In this document: piece by piece, positions 1-6,416 of the stretch | Numbering within the stretch: position 1 is the stretch's first letter | Layout: the number at the start of each line of letters is the position of its first letter | Source of the DNA: a virus | Length of the DNA stretch: 22,408 nt | Strand: one strand, 5' to 3' | IMG/VR virus record: IMGVR_UViG_3300042467_001008 | Span: 1 to 22,408 of that record | Notes under the pieces: model-generated | Told to the model about the DNA's origin: nothing | What the model saw: the letters and a program-made list of their open reading frames with translations, nothing else | Database searches by the model: none | Translations under genes and position numbers: made by a program

Positions 1-1706
1 AACGCGACATATCCGGGTGTCTCTTCACCATCTTTGTCCCAACCTGTCACCTTGTCGCTCGCGTGCCGCGCGTGCCAGGCTCTCATCTTGCGCGCTTTGT
101 CTGGCGTGATCGCCTCACCGGCAGCAAGCCTACGTGCCCATCGGATCGTCGCAGCCACCAGCCCATCTCCACCACGCCCTGCTTCGTACAATTCGATACC
201 CTTCCTGAACGCGCTCCGCACTCGTCCGCCCGGCCTGAAGTCTATCCCGTCATAACCTGCCGCCTTCGAACCCTGCTCCGCAACGGCTGCCGCGATGGCA
301 TCACCCTGCTCCTGCATCAGCTCGCTCAAGATGCGCACAAACTGTGTTTCGATGCGTTTTGCACGCAAATCAAACTGCTTCCAGATGGCGACGTGCTCAG
401 GAGACCCAAACTCGATGAATCCACGACGTCCCATCGTGCCCGACATCTTTTTGATCGCCCTTGTTTCGTCTTGCCTGTTATCTTGATTTGTCGCTGGCGG
501 AAGCACTGGCATCATCGGGGTGTTACCCCACGGGTATTCGCCGCCCTCAGGAAGCATTTGCGGAGCAATTTGCGACAAAACGCGATTAAGCGGAACACCC
601 ATCGCCACCCACTTACCTGCCTGATCGGCAAGGCTCGCCTTGTCAGGCTGCAGTGCGCTTACGTGCGTGGTGTCGAACTCCACAAGGTCAACATCCGGAA
701 AAAACTTGAGCATTTGCTCGGTGATTTCAGATGCAATCATCGCTCCCTCGGGAATCAGGCAATCCGTCCACAAACCTTTGTAAGCTTGCTCGATATTGCT
801 ATATGTCGCGTGTTCGTGGTCACCAATCAGCTCAGGCGGAACACCATAGACTGAGGCCACATCTGAGCGCGTCCACTTCATCAGCTCGATAAACTGAGCA
901 TCCTTTGGCGAGACACCCATCGTCTGAAAGTTTGCCGCTTGACCAAGCACGGCCAGACGGTGCGCTTTGTCTGCCCCCTTGAAGCGCCGCTCAAGGCTTT
1001 CGCGCAACTGCTCTGTTTGCTCGCGTGACCACGCGGTTTCTTTATCCTGCGGCGAGACAACGCCTGCAATTTGCAGCCCGTTTTTAAAGATCGAGTGATT
1101 CGATTGCAGCGCTCCGTGCGCCGTGTCAATGGCCAGCCTAGTCGCCGCGATCGGAGACAAGCCCATAAACTCGTCCAGCGGGTTTGGGTGCCTGAACCAG
1201 ATCACCTCATCAGGCGTGAACGGAAGCCGCTCGTTATCCCAGTCGTATATCCACCCGGCAATGTAATCCTGCTCGTGTGGGACAAGACGCATCCTGTCCG
1301 GCCGTGCCCACCATATCTCTCGTGGCGTCCCTTGCCCGTTGGGTCCACGCTCCAAAACCCAGAATGCCTGCCCCCATAGGCACAAGCTCAACTCGGTCAT
1401 TTGCATCAAACGGTTGTACGTCCAATGAGGATTCACGCTTTGCATCAAGTCCGTGAACGGACCATCCGTTACCTCAACGCGCTCGCCATTGACCATCCGG
1501 TAGGCCCTAAGCGGGAGGCTTGCTACGTTGCGGGCACGAAGTGTGCTACACGCATAAACGCTTGATGACGTTGCGATATAGTCGCCATACGCTGGCGGTG
1601 CGAACGGTTCGGGGTCTTTGCCCCAATAGGTATCAGCGGGCTCGACAACCGCAGGCCCAAGCCGGAACGCCTTGAGCGCGTGCTGTATTCTGTCGATCCA
1701 TCGCAT
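1..1706 (-). CDS. Phage portal protein, HK97 family (3' end off window)
   Basis: The reading frame opens with ATG at 1706 (MRWIDRIQHALK) directly after an in-frame TAG and stays open for 568 codons to the left edge, so the C-terminus is missing. Residues 48-70 (SSVYACSTLRARNVASLPLR), the WGQAFW segment near 111, the FRHPNPLDEFMGLSPI stretch near 171 and SVYGVPPELIGD near 285 are typical of HK97-type portals, the dodecameric ring through which DNA is packaged and which joins head to tail. The usual portal core seems to end near residue 400. About 170 further residues follow, including a TPDKARKMRAWHARH segment near 534. The ribosome binding site is weak (GGGGGT), and a terminator lies only 17 bases upstream. 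Its place just after the terminases fits the normal order. Confidence 0.93.
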   Translation of the reverse strand, partial: MRWIDRIQHALKAFRLGPAVVEPADTYWGKDPEPFAPPAYGDYIATSSSVYACSTLRARNVASLPLRAYRMVNGERVEVTDGPFTDLMQSVNPHWTYNRLMQMTELSLCLWGQAFWVLERGPNGQGTPREIWWARPDRMRLVPHEQDYIAGWIYDWDNERLPFTPDEVIWFRHPNPLDEFMGLSPIAATRLAIDTAHGALQSNHSIFKNGLQIAGVVSPQDKETAWSREQTEQLRESLERRFKGADKAHRLAVLGQAANFQTMGVSPKDAQFIELMKWTRSDVASVYGVPPELIGDHEHATYSNIEQAYKGLWTDCLIPEGAMIASEITEQMLKFFPDVDLVEFDTTHVSALQPDKASLADQAGKWVAMGVPLNRVLSQIAPQMLPEGGEYPWGNTPMMPVLPPATNQDNRQDETRAIKKMSGTMGRRGFIEFGSPEHVAIWKQFDLRAKRIETQFVRILSELMQEQGDAIAAAVAEQGSKAAGYDGIDFRPGGRVRSAFRKGIELYEAGRGGDGLVAATIRWARRLAAGEAITPDKARKMRAWHARHASDKVTGWDKDGEETPGYVA

Positions 1707-1722
1707 ACGCTACCCCCAAACT

Positions 1723-1763
1723 AAAAAGCGCCGCCCCAGGAGGAGAACAGCCACCAGGGCGGC
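1723..1763 (-). terminator. Rho-independent terminator immediately upstream of the portal gene
   Basis: On the minus strand GCCGCCC and GGGCGGC (1757-1763 and 1730-1736) pair around a 20-base loop and are followed by GCTTTTTAG. A G-U pair can extend the stem. The loop reads CTGTTCTCCTCC, the complement of the ribosome-binding leader used by many genes here. The terminator ends only 17 bases before the portal start codon. Confidence 0.75.
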
Positions 1764-1774
1764 AACTATCTTGG

Positions 1775-1780
1775 ATTGTA
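1775..1780 (-). promoter_or_regulatory. Possible extended -10 promoter (TGATACAAT)
   Basis: The minus strand reads TGATACAAT, an extended -10 element (TGn before TACAAT), between the end of the 113-residue gene and the terminator. No acceptable -35 is present at 16-18 bases. GTATCAC occurs twice on the plus strand (1778-1784 and 1798-1804), exactly 20 bases apart and overlapping this element. Transcription from here would give an RNA of about 50 bases ending at the terminator. Confidence 0.35.
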
Positions 1781-1814
1781 TCACAACGGCTGGTCAAGTA
1801 TCACGCAAGTGCAC

Positions 1815-2156
1815 TCACACCACATCACCAAACTGCCGGCAATGCTTCTCCATCTCCCACTTGGCAAACCCATTGCGCATCATCGCTTGCTTCAGGAGCG
1901 GATTGACATCATCTGGCAAGGATTCTGCAAGCTGCATCCACTCGTTACCTGATACCAAGTGTGGTCTGTCGAGCGCTTGCCACACGGGGTCGGGTAATTC
2001 ATAGGTGCAATTTAAGCGCTCGAGTACCTCAATCAACAACTTCAGCGTCTTGCGCTCGCGCGACACAAATCCACGCAACACCTCACGGTTGTCTGCCTTG
2101 CGCCCTGTATCCTGCAGCACTGACGCGAACTTATTCATCGAATGATTCAAATGCAT
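1815..2156 (-). CDS. Hypothetical protein, 113 aa, between terminase and portal
   Basis: I do not recognise this protein. It starts at ATG 2156 behind the leader GAGGAGAACAAAA, one of the best ribosome binding sites in the window; a second methionine at codon 7 (2138) is less well placed. The sequence is charged and probably helical, with no membrane segment and only two cysteines. A middle stretch (RERKTLKLLIEVLERL, about residues 33-48) could form an amphipathic helix. It is separated from the terminase gene by an 85-base leader with a nested hairpin, and from the portal by a terminator, so it may be its own transcription unit. Genes between TerL and portal in related phages are often unknown small proteins. 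No function can be assigned. Confidence 0.7.
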   Translation of the reverse strand: MHLNHSMNKFASVLQDTGRKADNREVLRGFVSRERKTLKLLIEVLERLNCTYELPDPVWQALDRPHLVSGNEWMQLAESLPDDVNPLLKQAMMRNGFAKWEMEKHCRQFGDVV

Positions 2157-2177
2157 TTTTGTTCTCCTCTAACAGTG

Positions 2178-2229
2178 ACCGCCCAGTTTGAGCGTTTCAC
2201 GGCGCGACCGTAAAAGAGGCTTGGGCGGT
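2178..2229 (-). other. Structured leader with nested inverted repeats
   Basis: Outer arms ACCGCCCA (2178-2185) and TGGGCGGT (2222-2229) pair perfectly over 8 bases. Inside them, TTTCACGG (2195-2202) and CCGTAAAA (2208-2215) form a second 8-pair stem (one G-U pair in the minus-strand RNA) with a 5-base loop. No U-run follows in the minus direction, so it does not look like a terminator. It would lie in the 5' leader of the 113-residue gene. Confidence 0.45.
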
Positions 2230-2235
2230 GCTGTG

Positions 2236-2241
2236 ATTATA
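2236..2241 (-). promoter_or_regulatory. Possible extended -10 promoter (TGATATAAT)
   Basis: Immediately after the terminase stop codon the minus strand reads TGATATAAT: a perfect TATAAT with an extended TGn. The site is also a short dyad (TGAT-N3-ATCA). The -35 region at 17 bases is GTGGTG and does not match consensus, so activity would depend on the extended -10. It resembles the TGATACAAT element at 1775. Confidence 0.4.
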
Positions 2242-3540
2242 TCACGCAAACGCCACCTCACCACGACCAAGCATCAACTCCGTCATGGCCCAAACCAACG
2301 CATCCATCCTGTCAGGCGAGGCCATACCAGGCTGCCAAGTACACAGCTGGTCCTCCAGCTTCGCGTGACTCCCGACGTGTGACACCTTGCCCTGTTCGTA
2401 GAGTGCCGCCACCGGCTCCGCTCTGGCCACCTTGCCACGACTCGCGTGAACCAGCCGCAACGGAACGTCAACATCCACCGTCCTAAGCACGTGCTGTACC
2501 ATCTCACCGCCTTGGTTGCTTTCAGCCACAATCCTATCCGCCTTGTACTCGTGGTACGCCCCGATCGCGATCCTTGCCCACTCGTCAGGCTTGTATCGTC
2601 CCGAGAGGTCGGCCAGCACGTACCCGCGTCGATCAACGCCAACACCAGCCACGATGATACCAGTCTCGTCACTGTCGTCACGTGACGTCACTGCCGGGTC
2701 GATGGCCACCACCACGCGCGCCAGCTGTGGTTCCATCCTCGCCCTGCGATCATCCAGTCCTGAGCGGCTCCACAAGGCGTCAGGATTATCGACAAGGTCC
2801 TCACCCTCCAGCTCTTGCCTACCTAGTCGGGTGCCCTCGTAACGTGCCATCAAAGCCGTTAGGAATGTGGGTGCGAGGTTAATCGCGTTGTCTATCGTTC
2901 GCCCACGGGTGATCACGATTCCAGGCGTTGACTCAATCGAGCGCATCAACGCCACGGGCTTTGGCGTGGTCGTCACGACAACTTGCGGGCGCTGGCCCAG
3001 CCGGAGGCCCATCATCAGCATGTCCCACGCGTCAGGGTAGCGCCACGCCGCGGCCTCGTCACACCAAGCGTGCGTATGCTGTGGCCCACGAAGCCGGTCT
3101 GGTTCGTCAGCCGAGTAGGCAACAGCCATCGCCCCGTTCGGCCACGTAACGCGCCGCTTGGAGGGCTCGTAATGAGGCACGGCCCACGGTGGGGCGATAG
3201 CACGGATGCCTGACTCGCCTTCAATCATTACGTCCCTCACGTCCGCTGCCGTCGGCCCCACAAGGGCGATTCTCGCGTTCGGAGTAGACTCAGCGATCAT
3301 CCGCACCCATTCAGCACCGCAACGCGTCTTGCCCCATCCACGACCCGCTTTGATAAGCCAGCACGTCCAGTCAAGCTCAGGCGGCAGCTGGTCTACCCGA
3401 CCGACGCACAGCCAGTCATACGCTAGGATCGCTTGATCGTCCGGGCTCAAGCTCAGCAGCAGCTTCGGTATTATCTCGCGCCTCAATCTCGGAGGCAATC
3501 TGTGCAACGAGTCGAGCCAGGCGGGCTTCAGTCTGACCAT
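2242..3540 (-). CDS. terL: Terminase large subunit (packaging ATPase/nuclease)
   Basis: A 432-residue terminase motor with both enzyme halves visible. The ATPase part has Walker A AGRGWGKT at residues 65-72, Walker B HAWCDE ending at D161-E162, and a VVTTTPKP coupling-type motif near 188-195. The RNase H-like nuclease begins with VVVAIDPA (D281), with further acidic residues at VAESNQGGE and SPDRMDALVWAM. It drives DNA into the prohead at the portal and cuts concatemers. The start at 3540 follows GGAGGT nine bases upstream. The first 125 bases lie inside the 3' part of the small subunit gene in another frame, so translation is probably coupled. The length is usual for the family. The type of end produced (cos or pac) cannot be read from the protein alone. 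Confidence 0.97.
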   Translation of the reverse strand: MVRLKPAWLDSLHRLPPRLRREIIPKLLLSLSPDDQAILAYDWLCVGRVDQLPPELDWTCWLIKAGRGWGKTRCGAEWVRMIAESTPNARIALVGPTAADVRDVMIEGESGIRAIAPPWAVPHYEPSKRRVTWPNGAMAVAYSADEPDRLRGPQHTHAWCDEAAAWRYPDAWDMLMMGLRLGQRPQVVVTTTPKPVALMRSIESTPGIVITRGRTIDNAINLAPTFLTALMARYEGTRLGRQELEGEDLVDNPDALWSRSGLDDRRARMEPQLARVVVAIDPAVTSRDDSDETGIIVAGVGVDRRGYVLADLSGRYKPDEWARIAIGAYHEYKADRIVAESNQGGEMVQHVLRTVDVDVPLRLVHASRGKVARAEPVAALYEQGKVSHVGSHAKLEDQLCTWQPGMASPDRMDALVWAMTELMLGRGEVAFA

Positions 3541-3853
3541 CGTTTATTACCTCCACTGTGGCTTCGGTCTGGGTTTTTTCCGAGCGGCCCTCGCGCGTCA
3601 TCTCCCACCAGCGGATTGCAGGAACGTCTCCATCTTTGGCGCGACCAAATAAAGACTTGCCAACAATAGCCGCGGCTTTCGCTTTGCCGCGCTGTATGGC
3701 TGCAACAAGTTCGTCTGTTTTTTTGTTGTGCAAAGTGCGTTCGCTGAATCCCAAGACGGCTGCAATTTGGCCCATTGTGAGGCCATACCCGGCCAGCTCT
3801 TCGACCTGCCGCAGTGCGTTTTCATCAAGCTCAGGAGTGCGTTTGCCAGGCAT
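3416..3853 (-). CDS. terS: Terminase small subunit
   Basis: A 145-residue protein with an N-terminal helix-turn-helix near residues 27-45 (MGQIAAVLGFSERTLHNKK), followed by RGKAKAAAIVGKSLFGRAKDGD and an IRWWEMT segment, the usual layout of phage terminase small subunits that recognise viral DNA and present it to the large subunit. The acidic C-terminal tail is typical of the TerL-contacting region. The start at ATG 3853 follows TGGAGAACAC, a form of the shared leader. It overlaps the large subunit by 125 bases, longer than most overlaps in the window. The 63 bases upstream, between this gene and the Mom-like gene, show no convincing promoter. Confidence 0.9.
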   Translation of the reverse strand: MPGKRTPELDENALRQVEELAGYGLTMGQIAAVLGFSERTLHNKKTDELVAAIQRGKAKAAAIVGKSLFGRAKDGDVPAIRWWEMTREGRSEKTQTEATVEVINDGQTEARLARLVAQIASEIEARDNTEAAAELEPGRSSDPSV

Positions 3854-3916
3854 GTGTTCTCCATTAAGCGCCAGGGTCGGACTTGCACCGCCATCACCAA
3901 ACGGATGTTTGGTATG

Positions 3917-4537
3917 CTACTCTTGCACCACTGGCGCGCGTTTCGGATATGGTAACGCTTTTTTGGCAATAATTCCAGCCATTTCATCATCGAGCGGCAT
4001 AAGATACTTGTGCTTGCCGATTGATTTTTGCATTTGAATATTTTTGCATTTTTTTTTCAAGACATCAATTTTGTTAGTCCCAAATAGTCCCGCAATTGTT
4101 CTGGGATGTGTTTTTTTTCCATCAATTAAAAATGATGTTATGTCAATGGCAGTCATCCCGACATAAACCCAATTCGTCGCTTGATAGATACCGCCATGAT
4201 GATTTTGGTCACAATCAGCATAACTGACAATCAAGCGAAGACCTGGGCAAGTTTTTTTGACCATCTTAAGTGATATTGCCATGATCCTGCTCACTGGTGC
4301 CACGTGTTTCGTGAGTGCTACACGTACCAGCTCGCACACTTGGTGCATTTTTAGACTGTACGGTCTTGCGATATTTCGGTTTGCTCCTTGCGAAAAAATG
4401 ACAGCACCAATGAATTTTTCATTTTCCCACACGCCAATTTTTACGCTCTTGCCCGCTGGCAAGCTCTTGCTGTAGTGCCACTTTTCGCAAGCAAAACGCG
4501 CCGCTTCGGCTGAGCAAAAATCAAGGCGTAAAGTCAT
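3917..4537 (-). CDS. Mom-family DNA adenine modification enzyme (GNAT-like)
   Basis: This 206-residue protein resembles phage Mu Mom, an acyltransferase-fold enzyme that converts adenines in phage DNA to a carbamoylmethylated form and so blocks host restriction. Visible landmarks are WHYSKSLPAGK at 20-30 (the His-Tyr pair expected at the active site), IGVWENEKFIGAVIFSQGA at 34-52, VCELVRVAL near 67-75, IVSYADCDQNHHGGIYQATN at 103-122 with S105 and D108, and a lysine-rich C-terminus. The gene overlaps the ParB-domain gene by 17 bases with no clear ribosome binding site of its own, so coupled translation is likely. It is visibly richer in A and T than the terminase genes and has a run of nine A residues (coding KKK near residue 161). 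The family call rests on recognised motifs, not a search. Confidence 0.8.
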   Translation of the reverse strand: MTLRLDFCSAEAARFACEKWHYSKSLPAGKSVKIGVWENEKFIGAVIFSQGANRNIARPYSLKMHQVCELVRVALTKHVAPVSRIMAISLKMVKKTCPGLRLIVSYADCDQNHHGGIYQATNWVYVGMTAIDITSFLIDGKKTHPRTIAGLFGTNKIDVLKKKCKNIQMQKSIGKHKYLMPLDDEMAGIIAKKALPYPKRAPVVQE

Positions 4538-5012
4538 GATTGCACTTCGGGCAAGTTACCATCTTCTTTTCGTCTAGTTTGCCAATTGACGAATCGTCTG
4601 GCTGAAAATCCGGCACAAACTCCTCTCCGCTGATTGCAAGCCACTCATTCTCCGCGAACCCGGTCAAACTCAAGTCCAGCCCTGCCGCCTGCACGTCCTC
4701 CAGAACGCCCCTCAACAAGTCCAAATCCCACTCACCGCTAATCTTGTTCAGCGCGACATTCAGCGCCTTCTCCTCGCCCTCATCAAGATTGACGCCAACC
4801 ACCGGCACGGACTCCAACCCCAGCTCCTTGGCTGCCTTGATGCGCTGATGCCCGCCAACAAGTACGCCAGTTCGGTCATTGACGATGACTGGATCCACAA
4901 AACCAAACCGCTCAATGCTTTGTTTTAGCGACTTAAGCGCCTGGTCACTTATCTTGCGTGGATTGTACTTGGCTGTCTTGATGCCTTTTATCGGCCTGAT
5001 GTCAACTTGCAT
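4521..5012 (-). CDS. ParB-like nuclease-domain protein with C-terminal zinc ribbon
   Basis: About residues 1-95 form a ParB/sulfiredoxin-like domain: KTAKYNPRKIS, then FGFVDPVIVN, and the hallmark GGHQRIKAAKELGLESVPVV. The segment LNVALNKISGEWD followed by LSLTGF is the form usually fused to, or beside, phage DNA methyltransferases. The last residues carry CPKCNHDF, half of a zinc ribbon. The start at 5012 is preferred because GGAGG sits seven bases upstream; an in-frame ATG at 5033 overlaps the stop of the preceding gene and would add seven residues. No methyltransferase is present; the partner gene is instead the Mom-like enzyme, which overlaps its 3' end. A role in targeting or assisting modification is inferred from that pairing. 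Nuclease activity is not shown. Confidence 0.8.
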   Translation of the reverse strand: MQVDIRPIKGIKTAKYNPRKISDQALKSLKQSIERFGFVDPVIVNDRTGVLVGGHQRIKAAKELGLESVPVVGVNLDEGEEKALNVALNKISGEWDLDLLRGVLEDVQAAGLDLSLTGFAENEWLAISGEEFVPDFQPDDSSIGKLDEKKMVTCPKCNHDFTP

Positions 5013-5029
5013 CACTTTACCTCCACTAC

Positions 5030-5344
5030 TCATGACTTAGGAATTTTAAATGGCTCCCAAGAAGCCTGTTTTTTGCTTGGTTCTGGCAGTTTTTCATCAC
5101 GCTCTTTTTTTACCAAATGCGCATAATACGACACTTCTTTCGCTGCCTTGCGCAACAACGGGTGAATCAAATCCATTGACGAAAGCACGTCCCAAATGCC
5201 CGGCTTTATCCGCTCTTCGTGCGAGTAAATTAGCGCACGATACATCGGATGAATCCATGTATCCTCTCTCAGCTTCAACAAAACCTCGTAGGCGTTGAAA
5301 AACAAATCAACCGCCCGCTTAAATTCTTCTTCGTAATCCTGCAT
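5030..5344 (-). CDS. Hypothetical protein, 104 aa
   Basis: No family recognised. The protein is predicted to be mostly helical and highly charged, begins MQDYEEEFKRAVDLFFNAYE, and ends with a lysine/proline-rich tail (LPEPSKKQASWEPFKIPKS). There is no membrane segment and no cysteine. The ATG at 5344 shares one base with the stop codon of the preceding 222-residue gene (TGATG), with GGAGG seven bases upstream inside that gene. Its own stop overlaps the alternative ATG of the ParB-domain gene at 5033. The close packing of the 222-residue, 104-residue, ParB and Mom genes suggests one translation unit and possibly a shared role. Confidence 0.7.
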   Translation of the reverse strand: MQDYEEEFKRAVDLFFNAYEVLLKLREDTWIHPMYRALIYSHEERIKPGIWDVLSSMDLIHPLLRKAAKEVSYYAHLVKKERDEKLPEPSKKQASWEPFKIPKS

Positions 5345-6012
5345 CACACCACCTCCACAAACGGTTGCTGCATCACACCAGTAACTGTGATGTCGCTAAA
5401 ATTGTAGTTGCGCTTGATCAGCGAATCGCTGATAACAAGCGTCACGTCTGGCTCTTCACCTGTAAAGTTTCCATCGGCGTCAAAGCCAAACTGCTTGCTA
5501 CCGTGATAAATGTACGCGACTGCCGTTCCGCTGTCCGAGCAGTCACACAACATCTCTGTACGCATGTGATGGACAGCGATCGTCAGCGAATCGAATGTCC
5601 TGTTCATTCTTTTTACGTCACCTGTTCCACTCAGCATCGCGCCAAAGCTGCGTGTGAAAATGTGGTAGACGCTGTAGTCATGTAAATCTTTATCCGCATT
5701 TTCAAGCCGCATCGCAGCATCCGAAACGGCACGCACCAGTTTGCGGCCGTCTGGATGCAATTCCGTTTCGCACGCCAGCATGTGCCAGTCAGTCCAATGG
5801 CAGACCGCCTGGTCGGCTTCTTTGCTTTCGACAATAATATGAGCCCGCTGCTGGCTAACGTTCAGCCTGTTACCAGCCGCCATCCAGTCTCGCAAGTCAA
5901 ACCACGCTTGCGCAATCTCATCTTCCGCGTCCTGCGCGGCCTGTCTCAATTCATAAGCTAGCGCATCCTTCGCTTCCTGCTCGTCGTGTTTTGATTCATC
6001 AGATTTTTTCAT
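5344..6012 (-). CDS. Hypothetical protein, 222 aa
   Basis: I do not recognise a family. The start is placed at ATG 6012 because it sits just behind the leader GAGGAGAACACG; the frame is open further upstream but has no ribosome binding site there. The N-terminus is strongly charged (MKKSDESKHDEQEAKDALAY) and probably a helix. The central part is rich in His, Trp and Cys (VCHWTDWHMLACE near residue 70; MLCDCSD near 155), which could bind metal or a nucleotide, but no known motif is evident. The C-terminal third (TLVISDSLIKRNYNFSDITV) looks beta-rich. It is the first gene of a tightly packed run leading to the ParB and Mom genes. Confidence 0.75.
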   Translation of the reverse strand: MKKSDESKHDEQEAKDALAYELRQAAQDAEDEIAQAWFDLRDWMAAGNRLNVSQQRAHIIVESKEADQAVCHWTDWHMLACETELHPDGRKLVRAVSDAAMRLENADKDLHDYSVYHIFTRSFGAMLSGTGDVKRMNRTFDSLTIAVHHMRTEMLCDCSDSGTAVAYIYHGSKQFGFDADGNFTGEEPDVTLVISDSLIKRNYNFSDITVTGVMQQPFVEVV

Positions 6013-6052
6013 CGTGTTCTCCTCAGCCAATTCTAGTACGCCACAACCACCG
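6010..6052. repeat. Imperfect direct repeat, copy 1 (gene end plus leader)
   Basis: This stretch covers the 3' end of the 36-residue gene, the short spacer and the leader/start of the 222-residue gene. It matches 6141-6185 over about 40 bases, differing by a few substitutions and small indels. Shared parts include CATCGTGTTCTCCTCA and TCTAGTA (plus strand). Confidence 0.75.
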
Positions 6053-6143
6053 AAATCACGTCCATCCAAGCATCGTGCCACTCTTTCTCCTCGCGTGGTG
6101 ACACCTCATACTCGACCCGGTAAGCGTCCATCCAGTCATCCAT
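6033..6143 (-). CDS. Small hypothetical protein, 36 aa
   Basis: A 36-residue ORF starting at ATG 6143 behind GAGGAGAACACG. The frame is open upstream but the leader clearly marks this start. The protein is strikingly acidic and tryptophan-rich (MDDWMDAYRVEYEVS, KEWHDAWMDV) and ends in VVVAY, exactly like the next gene upstream (6163-6399). It lies between two near-identical 40-base repeats, so gene end and leader were probably duplicated together. No function is assigned; small acidic early phage proteins sometimes act as inhibitors of host proteins, but nothing here shows that directly. Confidence 0.65.
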   Translation of the reverse strand: MDDWMDAYRVEYEVSPREEKEWHDAWMDVISVVVAY

Positions 6144-6185
6144 CGTGTTCTCCTCATCCAATCTAGTATGCCACCACAACCGAAT
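6141..6185. repeat. Imperfect direct repeat, copy 2 (gene end plus leader)
   Basis: Second copy of the 40-base module at 6010-6052. It carries the leader/start of the 36-residue gene and the 3' end of the 78-residue gene. The distance between copies, 131 bases, equals one small-gene cassette. Confidence 0.75.
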
Positions 6186-6399
6186 CATCCAGCGTGAAAA
6201 CTTTTCTGAACGCATCAGCGTGATGAAGCACAACTTCTTCGCCATTAACCCAAGTCTTGAGCGGGTACCACTTGCCACCTGGTGCCACCTGCTCGATCAC
6301 ATTCACAAACTTAGCGATGCATTCCTCGATCGTCTCACCTTCCGCAGTCATCGGGATGGATTCTTTGTGATCGATTCCCCAAAAAGCCTCGGCTCGCAT
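6163..6399 (-). CDS. Small hypothetical protein, 78 aa
   Basis: Start set at ATG 6399 behind AAGGAGAAGAAG; an upstream TTG at 6420 lacks a site. The protein begins MRAEAFWGIDHKESIPMTA, then has a helical, acidic part (TIEECIAKFVNVIEQVAPGG), and KWYPLKTWVNGEEVVLHHAD, which reads like a small alpha/beta fold. It ends DDSVVVAY, matching the C-terminal VVVAY of the following gene. No family is recognised. It sits between the PLD-like gene and the small repeat-flanked gene in the short-gene part of the second early transcript. Confidence 0.7.
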   Translation of the reverse strand: MRAEAFWGIDHKESIPMTAEGETIEECIAKFVNVIEQVAPGGKWYPLKTWVNGEEVVLHHADAFRKVFTLDDSVVVAY

Positions 6400-6416
6400 C
6401 TTCTTCTCCTTGAGCC

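Noticed and set aside
63-854. 263-codon plus-strand open frame
   Set aside because: It is antisense to the portal gene, has no ribosome binding site and shows no family pattern, while the minus-strand frame is a clear portal protein.
3854-3916. Riboswitch-like GGTGCAAGTCCG sequence in the gap between Mom and TerS genes
   Set aside because: Only the short string resembles such RNAs; I see no supporting stems or expression platform, and the gap is only 63 bases.
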